A DNA stretch of 64,000 nt from Mycetocola miduiensis (GCF_900115155.1 NZ_FOVM01000003.1:210747-274746), one strand, 5' to 3'; positions 1-8,974 are shown, numbered from the stretch's first letter. Notes: generated from the sequence alone by a model not told the origin. A program made the numbers and translations.

Positions 1-375
1 TGGGGCGTCGGGGTCTTCGAGTTCGAGAACGGACTGATCTCGAGCATCACCTGCGGCAACCAGGTGGACATCCCCTCGATTGCCCACCTCTGGGGTACCG
101 AGGGAAGCATCACGATCAGCAACCCGTGGCAGCCGGAGATTGGAGGCCGCACCCCCGAACTGCTCATCAAGCGAAACGACACGATCGAGTCGCGAGTCAT
201 CCCGAGCGACCGGCCGTTGTATGCGCTTGAGGTCGACACTTTCGCCGAGTACGTCCGCACCGGCTCGGTGCCGTTACCTGTAATGGACCTCGCCGATTCG
301 CTCGGCAACATGCGGGCTTTGGACAGCTGGCGCCGCGCCATCGGTCTTCGCTTTCCCACGGATGAGGAGGACTAG
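1..375 (+). CDS. Gfo/Idh/MocA-family oxidoreductase, C-terminal part (cut by window start)
   Basis: The frame is open from base 1 to a TAG at 373-375, so only about the last 124 residues are present. The visible part reads as the C-terminal alpha/beta domain of Gfo/Idh/MocA NAD(P)-dependent sugar or inositol dehydrogenases: strands around GVFEFENGLISSITCGNQVD, the WGTEGSITISNPW segment, and the closing pattern EVDTFAEYVRTG followed by a helix with DLADSLGNMRALDSWRRAIG. The Rossmann half and the catalytic EKP motif lie off the window. It ends four bases before the next gene, so the two are probably co-transcribed. The position in a sugar locus supports oxidation of a sugar or cyclitol. The exact substrate cannot be read from this part. 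Confidence 0.85.
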   Translation, partial: WGVGVFEFENGLISSITCGNQVDIPSIAHLWGTEGSITISNPWQPEIGGRTPELLIKRNDTIESRVIPSDRPLYALEVDTFAEYVRTGSVPLPVMDLADSLGNMRALDSWRRAIGLRFPTDEED

Positions 376-379
376 GAAA

Positions 380-1366
380 ATGCAGTTTGGAACCATTCCC
401 GGAGTGCCCGTTCCTGTGTCGAGGCTGGTCATGGGCACCGCTGCCATGTCGATCGACGCCCGCAAAGACGCGTTCGCCCTGCTCGACGAATACGTCCGGC
501 TGGAGGGAAACACGCTCGACACTGCCGCCATCTATGGGATCGACCGCTCGTGCGAGCGGGTCGTGGGCGAGTGGATCACTCGCAGCGGTATCCGTGACCG
601 ACTATCAATCATCGCAAAGGGCGCGTGCTCGACGTCGGCCGACCCGGAATTGGTCACGAGTGACCTCGTCCGTTCGCTGGAGGAGCTCCGAATCGAGACC
701 GCGGACGTGTATATGATGCACCGCGACAACCCGTCGATCCCCGCGGGTGAGTTCGTGGAAGTGATGAACGAGCACGTCGCGGCCGGCCGCATCCGCGCCA
801 TCGGTGGCTCCAACTGGCTCCCTCACCGGATTGAGGAGGCCAATGCGTACGCCGCTGAGCACGGCCTCGTCGGGTTCACGGTCAGCAGCCCGAACTTCTC
901 GCTCGCCCTCTGGAACGAGGCGACCTGGACGGACTGCTACAGCGCGTCGGATCTGCCGACTCGCCGCTGGTACGAGGAGCGTGATTTGTCGCTCTTCGCC
1001 TGGTCCAGTCAGGCGAGCGGCTTCTTCACCGGCCGATTCGACCGCGCTGACGCTGTGAACCCCGCCCTCGCGGATGTCGTGCGGGTGTGGTTCAACGATG
1101 AGAACTTCGCACGCCGGGAGCGCGCCGAGGAGACCGCCGCTCAGCGAGGGGTGTCCGCCACCGAGATTGCGCTGGCGTTCGTGCTTTCACAACGCTTCAG
1201 CGCCTTCGCCCTTATCGGCCCTCAAACGATCGACGAGCTCCGCTCCTCCATGGCGGCTGCAGACCTCGTCCTCACTCCGGAGGAGTGCGCCTACGTGAAC
1301 CTGGAGTCGGACCGCTGCTCCACGGGATGGGATTCGACGGCCGAGTTCAGTGGTCAGCGTTCCTAG
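380..1366 (+). CDS. Aldo/keto reductase
   Basis: This is a 328-residue cytoplasmic NADPH-dependent oxidoreductase of the aldo/keto reductase (TIM-barrel) superfamily. The catalytic tetrad is visible as D47 (NTLDTAAIYG), Y52, K80 (SIIAKG) and H114 (YMMHRDNP). The nucleotide-binding C-terminal segment appears as LIGPQTIDELRSSM near residue 287. I chose the ATG at 380 because GAGGAGG lies just before it and because an upstream ATG at 362 would overlap the previous gene. It follows the Gfo/Idh gene by four bases, so the pair likely forms one unit that oxidises or reduces the same sugar-derived compound. This is a generic member of the family and the substrate is unknown. Confidence 0.9.
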   Translation: MQFGTIPGVPVPVSRLVMGTAAMSIDARKDAFALLDEYVRLEGNTLDTAAIYGIDRSCERVVGEWITRSGIRDRLSIIAKGACSTSADPELVTSDLVRSLEELRIETADVYMMHRDNPSIPAGEFVEVMNEHVAAGRIRAIGGSNWLPHRIEEANAYAAEHGLVGFTVSSPNFSLALWNEATWTDCYSASDLPTRRWYEERDLSLFAWSSQASGFFTGRFDRADAVNPALADVVRVWFNDENFARRERAEETAAQRGVSATEIALAFVLSQRFSAFALIGPQTIDELRSSMAAADLVLTPEECAYVNLESDRCSTGWDSTAEFSGQRS

Positions 1367-1406
1367 AAGACTGCTGAAGAAGGTACTTGGTTGCGAGCGT
1401 CTACGC

Positions 1407-1433
1407 GGCCTCCCAATTGGTAAGACGGAGGCC
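1407..1433. terminator. Candidate terminator between convergent genes
   Basis: GGCCTCC at 1407-1413 pairs with GGAGGCC at 1427-1433 around a 13-base loop. It sits between the ends of the aldo/keto reductase (+) and the alpha-toroid gene (-), where a shared terminator is expected. No T-run follows, which is common in high-GC actinobacteria. Confidence 0.4.
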
Positions 1434-1486
1434 GGGCCTGTGGCCGCGGCCCCCGTCTCGCCGTTCAATGTCGCGTCAACCGCGAC

Positions 1487-3823
1487 TCAGGCTCCTTGGC
1501 CCGTCGCCCCCAGGATCCGACGGATTTCGGAGAACTCGATCGTGCCGAAGGTGTTGCGGAGGGTGTCCAGACCATAGAGGGCTTGGGCGTTGACGAGCCC
1601 GTTGCACGTGTCGTTGTCGTCGCCCTTCTTCTTGTTCACCGCTCCTGAAAAGGCGGTCTTCTCGGGAGCGCTCAGCCAGTATGACGTCATGTAGCCCTCG
1701 CACTGGATGCCCGGTGCGGCGTAGCCGAGCATGTTGCCGGGGATGGAGAGCCCATACTGCATGCCGGCGAGCACGATCTCGACGATGTCGACGAGGTCCG
1801 GCTCCTCGGCGGCTTGCGCGATGTCGAGCATGTCGCCGACGAATTCGAGGAACTCGTCGTCCACGTAGCCGCCCCCTGGGATGGCGTCGCAGACCGCCCA
1901 GCCGGTGCTCCGGAATCCACCGACGTCGAGCAGGGACCCCTTGGGGAAGGGCACGTCCCACAGGAACAGCCACGAACTCAGGACCTTCGCCGCTTTGAGC
2001 GCTGCGCCGAGGTGACGCTGGTCGCCGCCAAGCTTGTACGCCATGATGAGTGACCGCATGGCGAACATGACCCCTACTGAGTCGATCTTCACCGACTTGA
2101 TGTGCGACGTGTCGTTGAGGCCGCCGCAGTAAAGGATACCGGGGACGAAGGTGTCAGTGATGTAGTCGGCCGCACGGAGCGCGGCCTGCTTGTACTCAGC
2201 CTTGCCGGTGATCCGGTGCAGAGCCGCGAGCACCTCTATCGGGAAGATCGTGCCTGATCGCTGCTCGACGGAGGACTTACCGAACCACTCGACAGGGTTG
2301 GTGAGTCCCTCCCCCTCCGGTGAGTACCCGCGGAACCAAGCGCCGTCCTCTCCTTGCGCGGCCAGGAGAAAGGCTCCGAACCGCTCCCCCGCCGCTAGCC
2401 ACTGGCTCTGATCGATGCCGTGGCGGGACTCCTCCTCATACGCGAGAAGGAGGGGGAAGATGGACTCACACATCGTGCGCGTGTAGTTGCCCGGCACAGT
2501 GCGCAAGGTCCGGGCGATTGGCCCGAGGGCTTTGGTCATCTGGCTGCCAAGGTACGCCAGTGCCTCCGAATCGTCGTCCGAGTACTGGAATGGCAGAAGA
2601 ATGCCCGTGAACCACCGGACGAAGTCCTTGCTTTGCGTGTCATAGATGCCTTCGGAGAATCCATTCTCGGCTTGCATCTCACGCACGAAGAAGTCGAGGA
2701 CCTTCCGAGCACGCTCCGTCCAGAGCGGCGCATCTTCGCGGTAGCCGCGGCGGATCGCGTTGAGGGCGTGGAGCGCTTGGGCGCCGGTGAAACCGAACTC
2801 GATGAGCGAGCCGAGGGTCTCGCCCTTCCGAGGCGAGAAGTGCGTCATGTAACCGGCCGGACGCTTCGGGTCCACCTCTGCGTCCCAGTCCTTGAAGTAG
2901 AGCTGGGTGAGAAGGAAGCGGTGTCGCTCGAGTTCTTCCATGGGTAGGGGAAGCTCGGCGGGGCGTGTTTGCAGGCGCGCGATCTGCCGCTGCGTGACGC
3001 TCCAGATGGCCTCCGTCAGGTCCTCGGCGAAGAACGTTCGCAACTCGTACTCGACGACGGCGGTGCGACCTTCCCTGATCGGCAGGAACCCGGCCCATCC
3101 ACGACCGCTGGTCTCCAGGCTGAAGGTGACTTCCTCACCGAAAGGGTATCCCGCCCGAAGCGCAAGGGGCTCACCCTCACGTGAGTCGATGCCGAGGGAG
3201 CCGATGTCCGAGTCGCTGATGACCACTCCGCTCACGAGTTCGTCATCGGAGATGGCTGAGTCGAAGGTGGGGACGCTTGTGCGAGCCAGACTGAAGCCCT
3301 GATTTTCCTGCGGCAGGTAGGCAAGGACGGCTAGGTGCCCGTTGCGGTCGTCGCGGTACTCCTGGACGTAGCCGCCCAGGTAGTCCTCTTTGCCGTCGAG
3401 GTCCGTGTCGTTGCGGTTGTATAGGGCACCTGTTACGTAGAACTGCCAGTCCGCCTGCTGTGCAGGCACCGTGCTTTCGACTACGAGCTCGGCGCGGACC
3501 CCGGCAGCGGAGCCTGCCGTCGGAATCGAGATCGAACGGCTCACCTGCACGCTGTCACCCTCGGACGAGGGTGACCAGCGGTCCAGCACGACGACGCGGG
3601 TACCGTCGGGAAGAACGGTGTCCAGCCGGCCGAGGCTCGCCTCCTCGTCTTGCTCGACGGAGTCGTATGCGCGGGCGGTAACGACGCCGTCATCGGTGAT
3701 GAGGCGGACGGGCGTCGAAGTTGCGAAGAGTCCGGCGTCACCGGAGCCGAGTTGCAGCCCAGTGCCGTTCTCCGCATCGAAGGGCGTCACTGCGAGTCCG
3801 GTCGCGGTTTCGAAGTTAGTCAT
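1487..3823 (-). CDS. Large alpha-toroid (six-hairpin glycosidase-like) protein, uncharacterised
   Basis: This 778-residue protein has no confident family name. Residues roughly 1-280 look beta-rich, with many short strands and calcium-like Asp/Asn turns (for example YNRNDTDLDGKEDYLGGYV). Residues roughly 300-770 are a run of helical hairpins typical of an (alpha/alpha)6 toroid, with aromatic and acidic loop positions such as FSEGIYDTQSKDFVRWFTG and GAWFRGYSPEGEG. That layout is shared by several glycoside hydrolase and lyase families. No signal peptide is seen from the chosen ATG (start MTNFETATGLAV, reached by AGAAAG upstream), so it should act in the cytoplasm on an imported oligosaccharide. 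Reading further upstream gives only a poor Cys/Ser-rich extension. It lies 61 bases downstream of xylA on the same strand, which suggests a xylo- or related oligosaccharide. Function is inferred from fold style and context only. Confidence 0.7.
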   Translation of the reverse strand: MTNFETATGLAVTPFDAENGTGLQLGSGDAGLFATSTPVRLITDDGVVTARAYDSVEQDEEASLGRLDTVLPDGTRVVVLDRWSPSSEGDSVQVSRSISIPTAGSAAGVRAELVVESTVPAQQADWQFYVTGALYNRNDTDLDGKEDYLGGYVQEYRDDRNGHLAVLAYLPQENQGFSLARTSVPTFDSAISDDELVSGVVISDSDIGSLGIDSREGEPLALRAGYPFGEEVTFSLETSGRGWAGFLPIREGRTAVVEYELRTFFAEDLTEAIWSVTQRQIARLQTRPAELPLPMEELERHRFLLTQLYFKDWDAEVDPKRPAGYMTHFSPRKGETLGSLIEFGFTGAQALHALNAIRRGYREDAPLWTERARKVLDFFVREMQAENGFSEGIYDTQSKDFVRWFTGILLPFQYSDDDSEALAYLGSQMTKALGPIARTLRTVPGNYTRTMCESIFPLLLAYEEESRHGIDQSQWLAAGERFGAFLLAAQGEDGAWFRGYSPEGEGLTNPVEWFGKSSVEQRSGTIFPIEVLAALHRITGKAEYKQAALRAADYITDTFVPGILYCGGLNDTSHIKSVKIDSVGVMFAMRSLIMAYKLGGDQRHLGAALKAAKVLSSWLFLWDVPFPKGSLLDVGGFRSTGWAVCDAIPGGGYVDDEFLEFVGDMLDIAQAAEEPDLVDIVEIVLAGMQYGLSIPGNMLGYAAPGIQCEGYMTSYWLSAPEKTAFSGAVNKKKGDDNDTCNGLVNAQALYGLDTLRNTFGTIEFSEIRRILGATGQGA

Positions 3824-3884
3824 TTGTTCGCTTTCTAGGAAGGATGGAGACAAGAGGAGAAGTTGAGAGAGACAAGGAGCCGAT

Positions 3885-5075
3885 TCAGCGCGCCCCGAGC
3901 AAATGCTCGGTGGCGAGCTGCTGCAAGCGCACGAACCCAAATCCCTTGCCGTTCAAGTAGGCGGACGCGTCGAAGTCCTCGAAAGCAGAGCGGTCGCCGA
4001 GGAGGTCGTCGTAGCTCTCGTGTTCGCCCAACGTCGGTTGTGCGAGCTGGGGTGCCTTGGCAGCTTCCAGTGCCTCCCGCACCTCCGGGTCAGCACGGAA
4101 CGCGGCCGCCCGCTCCTTGAGGAGCAGGTAGTTGCGCATGTTTGCACGCGCGGACTCCCAGACGCCCGCCTCGTCCTCGGTGCGGCTTGGCTTATAGTCG
4201 AAGTGGCGCGGGCCGTCATAGGAGCGTCCGCCCTGAACGCCCCCGTTCTCCAGCAGATCTACGAGAGCGAACGCGTCGTAGAGGTCGCCGTGGCCAAAGA
4301 CGAGGTCCTGGTCGTACTTGATACCCCGCTGGCCATTGAGGTCGATGTGGAAGAGTTTCCCCTGGTAGAGCGCCTGGGCGATGCCGGCAGTGAAGGACAA
4401 CCCAGCCATCTGCTCATGCCCGGTTTCCGGGTTGATGCCGACCAAATCCGGACGATCGAGGGTCTGAATGAACGCCATCGCGTGGCCGAGCGTAGGCAGC
4501 AGGATATCGCCGCGGGGCTCGTTCGGCTTCGGCTCGATTGCGAAGCGGATGTCATAGCCTTTGTCGGTGACGTAGTCGCCCAGCAGATTGACGGCCTCGC
4601 GGTATCGTTCCAACGCGACACGGACGTCCTTCGAATGGGCGTACTCCGCCCCGTCACGGCCACCCCACATGACGTAAGTCTTGGCGCCGAGCTCGGCCGC
4701 GAGGTCGACGTTCCTCAGCACTTTCCGCAGCGCGAACCGGCGCACCGAACGGTCGTTGGAGGTGAAGCCACCGTCCTTGAACACCGGGGCGCTGAACAGG
4801 TTGGTCGTGACCATGGGAACAATCAGCCCGGTGTCGGCCAGGACCTGCTTGAACCGGTCGACCTCCCCTTGCCGGACCTCGTCCGACGCACCGAAGGGGA
4901 ACAGGTCGTCGTCGTGGAAGGTCACCCCGTACGCGCCGAGCTCGGCCAGCTTCTCCACGGCATGGACCGTATCGAGTTGCTTGCGCGTTGGACCGCCGAA
5001 GGGATCGGCACCGTTGTAGCCGACCGTCCACAGGCCGAAGGAGAATTTGTCGTCTCGGGAAGGCGTAAGTGTCAT
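3885..5075 (-). CDS. xylA: Xylose isomerase
   Basis: This 396-residue enzyme interconverts D-xylose and D-xylulose, the first step of bacterial xylose use, as a cytoplasmic metal-dependent tetramer. Family landmarks are all visible: W16-G19 near the N-terminus, the ring-opening pair H54/D57 in [10 protein letters not shown], the metal-site motif [19 protein letters not shown] with the metal-binding His, and the second metal site in [15 protein letters not shown]. Length and the short C-terminal arm match the class I (Actinoplanes/Streptomyces) enzymes. The ATG at 5075 has AGGA five bases upstream. It is transcribed away from the LacI regulator, with the alpha-toroid protein downstream in the same operon. 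No xylulokinase is in view. Confidence 0.97.
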   Translation of the reverse strand: MTLTPSRDDKFSFGLWTVGYNGADPFGGPTRKQLDTVHAVEKLAELGAYGVTFHDDDLFPFGASDEVRQGEVDRFKQVLADTGLIVPMVTTNLFSAPVFKDGGFTSNDRSVRRFALRKVLRNVDLAAELGAKTYVMWGGRDGAEYAHSKDVRVALERYREAVNLLGDYVTDKGYDIRFAIEPKPNEPRGDILLPTLGHAMAFIQTLDRPDLVGINPETGHEQMAGLSFTAGIAQALYQGKLFHIDLNGQRGIKYDQDLVFGHGDLYDAFALVDLLENGGVQGGRSYDGPRHFDYKPSRTEDEAGVWESARANMRNYLLLKERAAAFRADPEVREALEAAKAPQLAQPTLGEHESYDDLLGDRSAFEDFDASAYLNGKGFGFVRLQQLATEHLLGAR

Positions 5076-5126
5076 TTTTGTCCTAAAGGTAGGGGCATTC
5101 GCCGTTGAATCGAGCGGCTGGTAGGC

Positions 5127-5149
5127 GGAGCGGGCGGACCGCCCACTCC
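5127..5149. promoter_or_regulatory. Near-perfect 23-bp palindrome in the xylA/lacI-type divergent region
   Basis: GGAGCGGGCGG at 5127-5137 mirrors CCGCCCACTCC at 5139-5149 around a central A, with one mismatched pair. It lies midway between the divergent starts of xylA (5075) and the LacI-type regulator (5200), where a shared operator is expected. It could also simply form an RNA hairpin in one of the leaders. Confidence 0.4.
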
Positions 5150-5177
5150 CCTTCCTGCAGCCGCGACCAGCGAAACA

Positions 5178-5191
5178 CTTAACCGCATAAG
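5178..5191. promoter_or_regulatory. Candidate LacI-family operator
   Basis: CTTAACCGCATAAG is an imperfect inverted repeat centred on CG. LacI-family proteins typically bind such AT-rich half-sites around a central CG. It ends eight bases before the regulator start, so binding would block the regulator's own translation start region and possibly the divergent promoter. Confidence 0.3.
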
Positions 5192-5199
5192 ATGCAATA

Positions 5200-6240
5200 G
5201 TGACTCACGAAACATCAGGCCAGGAGATCGCCAGCCGCCCTCGAATCGGTGACATCGCGCGAGCTGCCGGGGTGTCCACAGCGGCCGTGTCTTACGCTCT
5301 GAACAACCGGGCCGGTGTGTCCACCCAGACCCGAGACCGAATTCTGGATGTGGCCGCCCGCCTCGGTTGGTCCCCGCACGACGCCGCCCGGCGGCTGTCG
5401 TCTGCCCGTTCCGAGACAATTGGCATGGTCATCGGGCGTTCAGCCGAGGTGGTGGCGACCGAGCCGTTCTTCGGTTCTTTCACGGCCGGAGTGAGCGAGG
5501 TTTTGTCAGGGGAGAGCCATTCCCTCACGCTGCAAGTGGTTCCCGATGTCGATGCCGAGATGTCGACCCTGGAGAAGTGGTGGGCCAGGAGGACCGTCGA
5601 CGGCGTCCTCCTGCTGGACCCGCGCGCCGCCGATCCAAGAATTCGCCTCGTCGAGAAGCTCGGCATGCCCACCGTGGTTGCGGGAGGCCCCGTCGCGAAC
5701 GCCTCTGTCACATCAATCTGGACCGACGACGAGGCCGGCATGCGTGAGGCCGTCGCCCACCTGCTCGCTCTCGGCCACCGACGCTTCGCGAGGATAAGCG
5801 AGTCAGGGACACTGCTCCACAGCATGACCCGAACTGGAGCGATGGTCGGGGCACTTCGGGAGGCAGGGCTCCCCAAGCCGACGGTGTTCGAGCTGGACGA
5901 CACACCGGATTCTGCCGAGACACTCACCCATCGCCTGCTCGACCAGCAGGTACGGCCGAGTGTCATCCTCTGCGACAACGACCTCGTCGGGATTTCCGTT
6001 CTCTCGACACTGCACGAACGGGGACTCGACGTGCCGCGCGACATCTCGGTCATGGTGTGGGATGACTCTCTCCTCTGTCAGCGAATGAGCCCAAGCCTTT
6101 CCGCCATGCGGCGCGACGTCCTGAGCTACGGGGCGCAGTCCGCGCGAGCTCTGCTCCGTATGGTGCGCGGGGCGGCACCGTCCGTCGAGCTGCACAGCGT
6201 CCCCTCGTTCATAGCCCGCGCGAGTACCGGCCCCGCGTGA
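5200..6240 (+). CDS. LacI-family transcriptional regulator
   Basis: A 346-residue one-component sugar sensor. The N-terminal helix-turn-helix and hinge are clear at residues about 15-70 ([20 protein letters not shown], then [18 protein letters not shown]). The rest is a periplasmic-binding-protein-like effector domain, including [21 protein letters not shown] near residue 255 and the ending typical of the family. The start is a GTG. It is divergent from xylA, so it most likely represses the xylA operon and itself, releasing on a xylose-type sugar. The effector is inferred from position only. Confidence 0.92.
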   Translation: MTHETSGQEIASRPRIGDIARAAGVSTAAVSYALNNRAGVSTQTRDRILDVAARLGWSPHDAARRLSSARSETIGMVIGRSAEVVATEPFFGSFTAGVSEVLSGESHSLTLQVVPDVDAEMSTLEKWWARRTVDGVLLLDPRAADPRIRLVEKLGMPTVVAGGPVANASVTSIWTDDEAGMREAVAHLLALGHRRFARISESGTLLHSMTRTGAMVGALREAGLPKPTVFELDDTPDSAETLTHRLLDQQVRPSVILCDNDLVGISVLSTLHERGLDVPRDISVMVWDDSLLCQRMSPSLSAMRRDVLSYGAQSARALLRMVRGAAPSVELHSVPSFIARASTGPA

Positions 6241-6425
6241 GCATCCTCTCGGTCGACCGCTGCTGCTATCCACCCGACCCACGAATTGAGTCTCGCGTGA
6301 GCAAAGGCCAGGAGGCTGAGACGCCACACATCTCTAGGGCTACGCGGCGAAGGAATCAGAATTGCAGTCTGACTCTTGACCAGTGACAGCAGGTCGACGG
6401 CACCCGAACCAGCGCGTACGAACTG

Positions 6426-6467
6426 AAGCGCAGCTTCCTGGTCCCGTTGGACCAGGAAGCTGCGCTT
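6426..6467. terminator. Bidirectional terminator-like hairpin (19-bp perfect stem)
   Basis: AAGCGCAGCTTCCTGGTCC at 6426-6444 is followed by loop CGTT and its exact reverse complement up to 6467. It lies in the 331-base gap between the convergent LacI-type gene and osmC, and would stop transcription from both sides. The rest of the gap (6241-6425 and 6468-6571) shows nothing else I can support. Confidence 0.6.
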
Positions 6468-6571
6468 AGCGCGATGGGGACTTCGCTGACGAACGCGGCG
6501 TATTGGAACGGCAACGCGACGACACTTCCACGCCCGGCGCCTGGAAGGCGCAGATCCTCGGCTGGGCTGTG

Positions 6572-7048
6572 TCAGGCGCGGACGAGGGCGTTGTTAGTCC
6601 AGTTGGTGGCGACCTCCACGCCGGCGCGGACGAACAGTTGGGTGAGCGGGCATCTCCGAGCAACCTCAGCAACGAACTCGTCGAACGCGGCGTCGTCCAG
6701 CTCGGTCTCGACCTCAACGGTAAGAACAACCTTGGAGAAGTTCGCGTTGCCGTCTGCACCGAAGACGAGCACCGAGTTGTCGAGTTCTGCCTCGACACGG
6801 CCGTTGAACTCTCCGAGCACAATGCCCTGCCCGAGGGCAACGATCTTGGAGGTCACCTGGTTACAGGAGACGAACGCTCCAAGAACGTAGTCGAGGGGAC
6901 TTGGTGCACTGTCGGTTCCTCCGAACGCGGGATGGCCCTCTGCGCGGATTGAGTGGTCGCTTCCTTCGATGGAGATCTCTTGGAGAACACCCTCCCCTTT
7001 TCCATGAAGATTGAATTCGATGATGGAACCTTTGGTGTGCAGCGGCAT
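6572..7048 (-). CDS. OsmC/Ohr-family peroxide-defence protein
   Basis: A 158-residue cytoplasmic thiol peroxidase-like protein of the OsmC family, which reduces organic hydroperoxides in related members. The two redox cysteines are in place: one in the long helix (LGAFVSCNQVTSKIVA, residue about 62) and one in the short motif ARRCPLTQ (residue about 132). The domain order of N-terminal strands, central helix and C-terminal strands matches the family. The ATG at 7048 is preceded by AAGGAG at good spacing. It is a monocistronic gene facing the LacI gene end. Confidence 0.88.
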   Translation of the reverse strand: MPLHTKGSIIEFNLHGKGEGVLQEISIEGSDHSIRAEGHPAFGGTDSAPSPLDYVLGAFVSCNQVTSKIVALGQGIVLGEFNGRVEAELDNSVLVFGADGNANFSKVVLTVEVETELDDAAFDEFVAEVARRCPLTQLFVRAGVEVATNWTNNALVRA

Positions 7049-7135
7049 GCCGATCTCCTTCGAGTGTTGGTATTTCTTGTGAGCCTAAGGTGCCGGCCCG
7101 AGGAGAAACACGAATATGACGCTCTAAGACGAACC

Positions 7136-7190
7136 CATCGAGGCGGACTCTTGGAAGTAAAGGATTCCGATCAGTGCGATGGCGGCAGTG
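7136..7190 (-). pseudogene. 55-bp fragment of an SMR (EmrE-type) transporter gene
   Basis: Bases 7136-7190 match 36390-36444 at 54 of 55 positions (only 7181 G versus 36435 A). At 36.4 kb this stretch encodes the C-terminal half of the third helix and the following loop of an intact SMR multidrug transporter. Here it has no reading context, and similarity stops abruptly on both sides. It is therefore a relic or recombination scar, not a gene. Confidence 0.7.
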
Positions 7191-7260
7191 CTGCTCCGTC
7201 GCACACCTTCACGCGGGACTTACTCGGCCGGTAGTGATGCCCACCCTCAGCCGGCGAAGC

Positions 7261-7462
7261 TACGACGAGGCGCCGGTGTGCCCTCTGTTTCTGTTCGGAC
7301 GAAAACAGGACCTCGCCTACCAGCAGGAGGTCGCGGGAAATCCGGCCAAGCGGCATCGCGTGCGGTTCTACCCCGGTGCACAGCGATCCCGACGTACGAG
7401 TGGATGTGATCGCGGACTTCTCCGCGGGGTATCACTCGCGCAACGGCGGAGGTGACAGCATC
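7261..7462 (+). pseudogene. Broken LssY C-terminal-domain-like gene fragment
   Basis: In one plus frame 7261-7380 reads CPLFLFGRKQDLAYQQ, then NPAKRHRVRFY, which resembles the core of LssY C-terminal domains (membrane-associated proteins often next to PAP2/DedA genes). In another frame 7376-7462 reads DPDVRVDVIADFSAGYHSRN followed by GGGD, which resembles the later part of the same domain. The middle is missing and the frame is shifted, so this looks like a decayed gene. The rest of the 644-base gap between osmC and the next gene (7049-7135 and 7463-7692) holds nothing I can identify. The family assignment is from memory of the motif. Confidence 0.4.
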
Positions 7463-7692
7463 CGCGTCCTCCTTCCACGCAGGTCCCCTAGATGGGGTGA
7501 TTCGCTCCCGAATTTCCGTGCAGAGCCGTATTGGGCAGTTCCTACCGTTTCCGGTGGCCCCAGCAGAGAAACCCTCAGCGGGACGTTGACCTCAAGCGGA
7601 TCTATCTGCAGACGGTCCGGTATCTGGACCAATTGAACTGTCGATGGTGATCGTGCAGTCGCGAGGCTTCACGCGAGCCGCGTGGTCCTCAG

Positions 7693-8736
7693 TTACCGTG
7701 CTTGGGGATCCTTTTTGCGCAGGTCGTCCGCGACGCTGATGAGCACCTTTCCGGTGACTCCGTGTTCAACGGCATCGTGAGCGGATGCCGTGTCCTCGAG
7801 TGAGAACCACGTCAGGGGCAGCCCGGCTTCCGCGCCCACGGGGAGAGCACCCGCCTCGAGCGCGGCAGTGATGTCTTCCGCGGCGACGGTGAGTGCCTCC
7901 CGCCCCACGGTGTAGAGCAGCAGTCCTTGCCAGCGAACGTTCTTCGCATAGCTGGTCGTGATCGGAGCGGTGAACTCGTCACCGTTGTTGTTCGCGTAGT
8001 ACGCGATGCTGCCGTGGTTGGCGAGCACCTCGACATCGAGCGCAGCGTTCTGAGCGGGCGCGACTTCGACAACGTGGTCGACACCGCCTGGAGCGACGGA
8101 ATACACCTTGGCCGAGAGCTCGCCATCCGGGTACTGAAAAACGTGATGAGCGCCCGCGGCGCGGGCGAGTGCCGCCTTGTCGTCGTTGCTCACCGTGGCA
8201 ATCACGGTGGCACCCGCCCATACCGCCAGTTGGATCGCGGCGTGCCCGACGGCCCCTGCTCCGCCCTGCACCAGCACCACACGGTCGTCGAGGGCGGCGG
8301 GTGCGAGACGCGCCGGGCCGAACTCGTGCACCGTGAGCGCACGGTGGGCGGTCATCGCGGGAACGCCCAGGCTGGCGGCGACGTCGAACTCGATGCTGTC
8401 GGGCAGGCGGACGACTCGGCTTGCCGGCACGACCGTGAACTCCTGCGCTGTCCCCGTCGGACGCTGGTGGGCGGCGAGGAAGATCCACACACGGTCGCCG
8501 ATCCTCAGATCTTCGACGTCCGAGCCGACAGCATCGACGACCCCGGCGCCATCCTGGTTCGGGACAACCTCTCCGAACTCGGCGGGCTTGCGCGCGCGGG
8601 CCTTCCAATCCGTCGGGTTGACGCCGGACACGGCGACACGGACTCGGACCTCATCCGGGCCGGGCGTGGCGGGCGCGCGTTCGGCGAGTTCGAGGACGGA
8701 CGAAGGGCCGGAACGTGAGTAAATGATGGCTCGCAT
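7693..8736 (-). CDS. Zinc-independent quinone oxidoreductase (medium-chain dehydrogenase)
   Basis: A 347-residue NADPH-dependent quinone reductase or enone reductase of the medium-chain dehydrogenase superfamily. The N-terminal GroES-like domain is visible (PGPDEVRVRVAVSGVNPTDW, then NQDGAGVVDAVGSDV). The Rossmann fold carries VLVQGGAGAVGHAAIQLA near residue 150, the NADPH-binding GxGxxG variant of the zeta-crystallin group. The zinc-binding cysteines of alcohol dehydrogenases are absent. It stands alone between two relic-rich stretches. The substrate is unknown and detoxification of quinones or unsaturated carbonyls is the usual role. Confidence 0.9.
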   Translation of the reverse strand: MRAIIYSRSGPSSVLELAERAPATPGPDEVRVRVAVSGVNPTDWKARARKPAEFGEVVPNQDGAGVVDAVGSDVEDLRIGDRVWIFLAAHQRPTGTAQEFTVVPASRVVRLPDSIEFDVAASLGVPAMTAHRALTVHEFGPARLAPAALDDRVVLVQGGAGAVGHAAIQLAVWAGATVIATVSNDDKAALARAAGAHHVFQYPDGELSAKVYSVAPGGVDHVVEVAPAQNAALDVEVLANHGSIAYYANNNGDEFTAPITTSYAKNVRWQGLLLYTVGREALTVAAEDITAALEAGALPVGAEAGLPLTWFSLEDTASAHDAVEHGVTGKVLISVADDLRKKDPQAR

Positions 8737-8974
8737 GATGGGTCCAAGGATCGGGCGGCGGCGAGTATTCCCGTGACCCTTCTCGTGGAGGTAGGGAGGT
8801 TCGGATCCGGCGCGCGAGACGGTGACGGCCGCACAAGACGCAGCTCATGAATGTCCCTCACCGATGGTGTCGGCGACGTGGACGGACACTCCCCGACGCG
8901 AACTCGACCGGTCGAGGTTGAGAGGAGCGCACTGCGCCGCCACGGGTCAGCGCTGCCGTCCGGGGAGATCCCAC

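Noticed and set aside
3903-5108. 401-codon open frame on the plus strand across xylA
   Set aside because: xylA on the minus strand has all catalytic residues. The opposite frame has no recognisable motif and is a shadow.
5803-6327. 174-codon minus frame opposite the LacI gene
   Set aside because: It is antisense to a clear regulator and has no domain or ribosome site.
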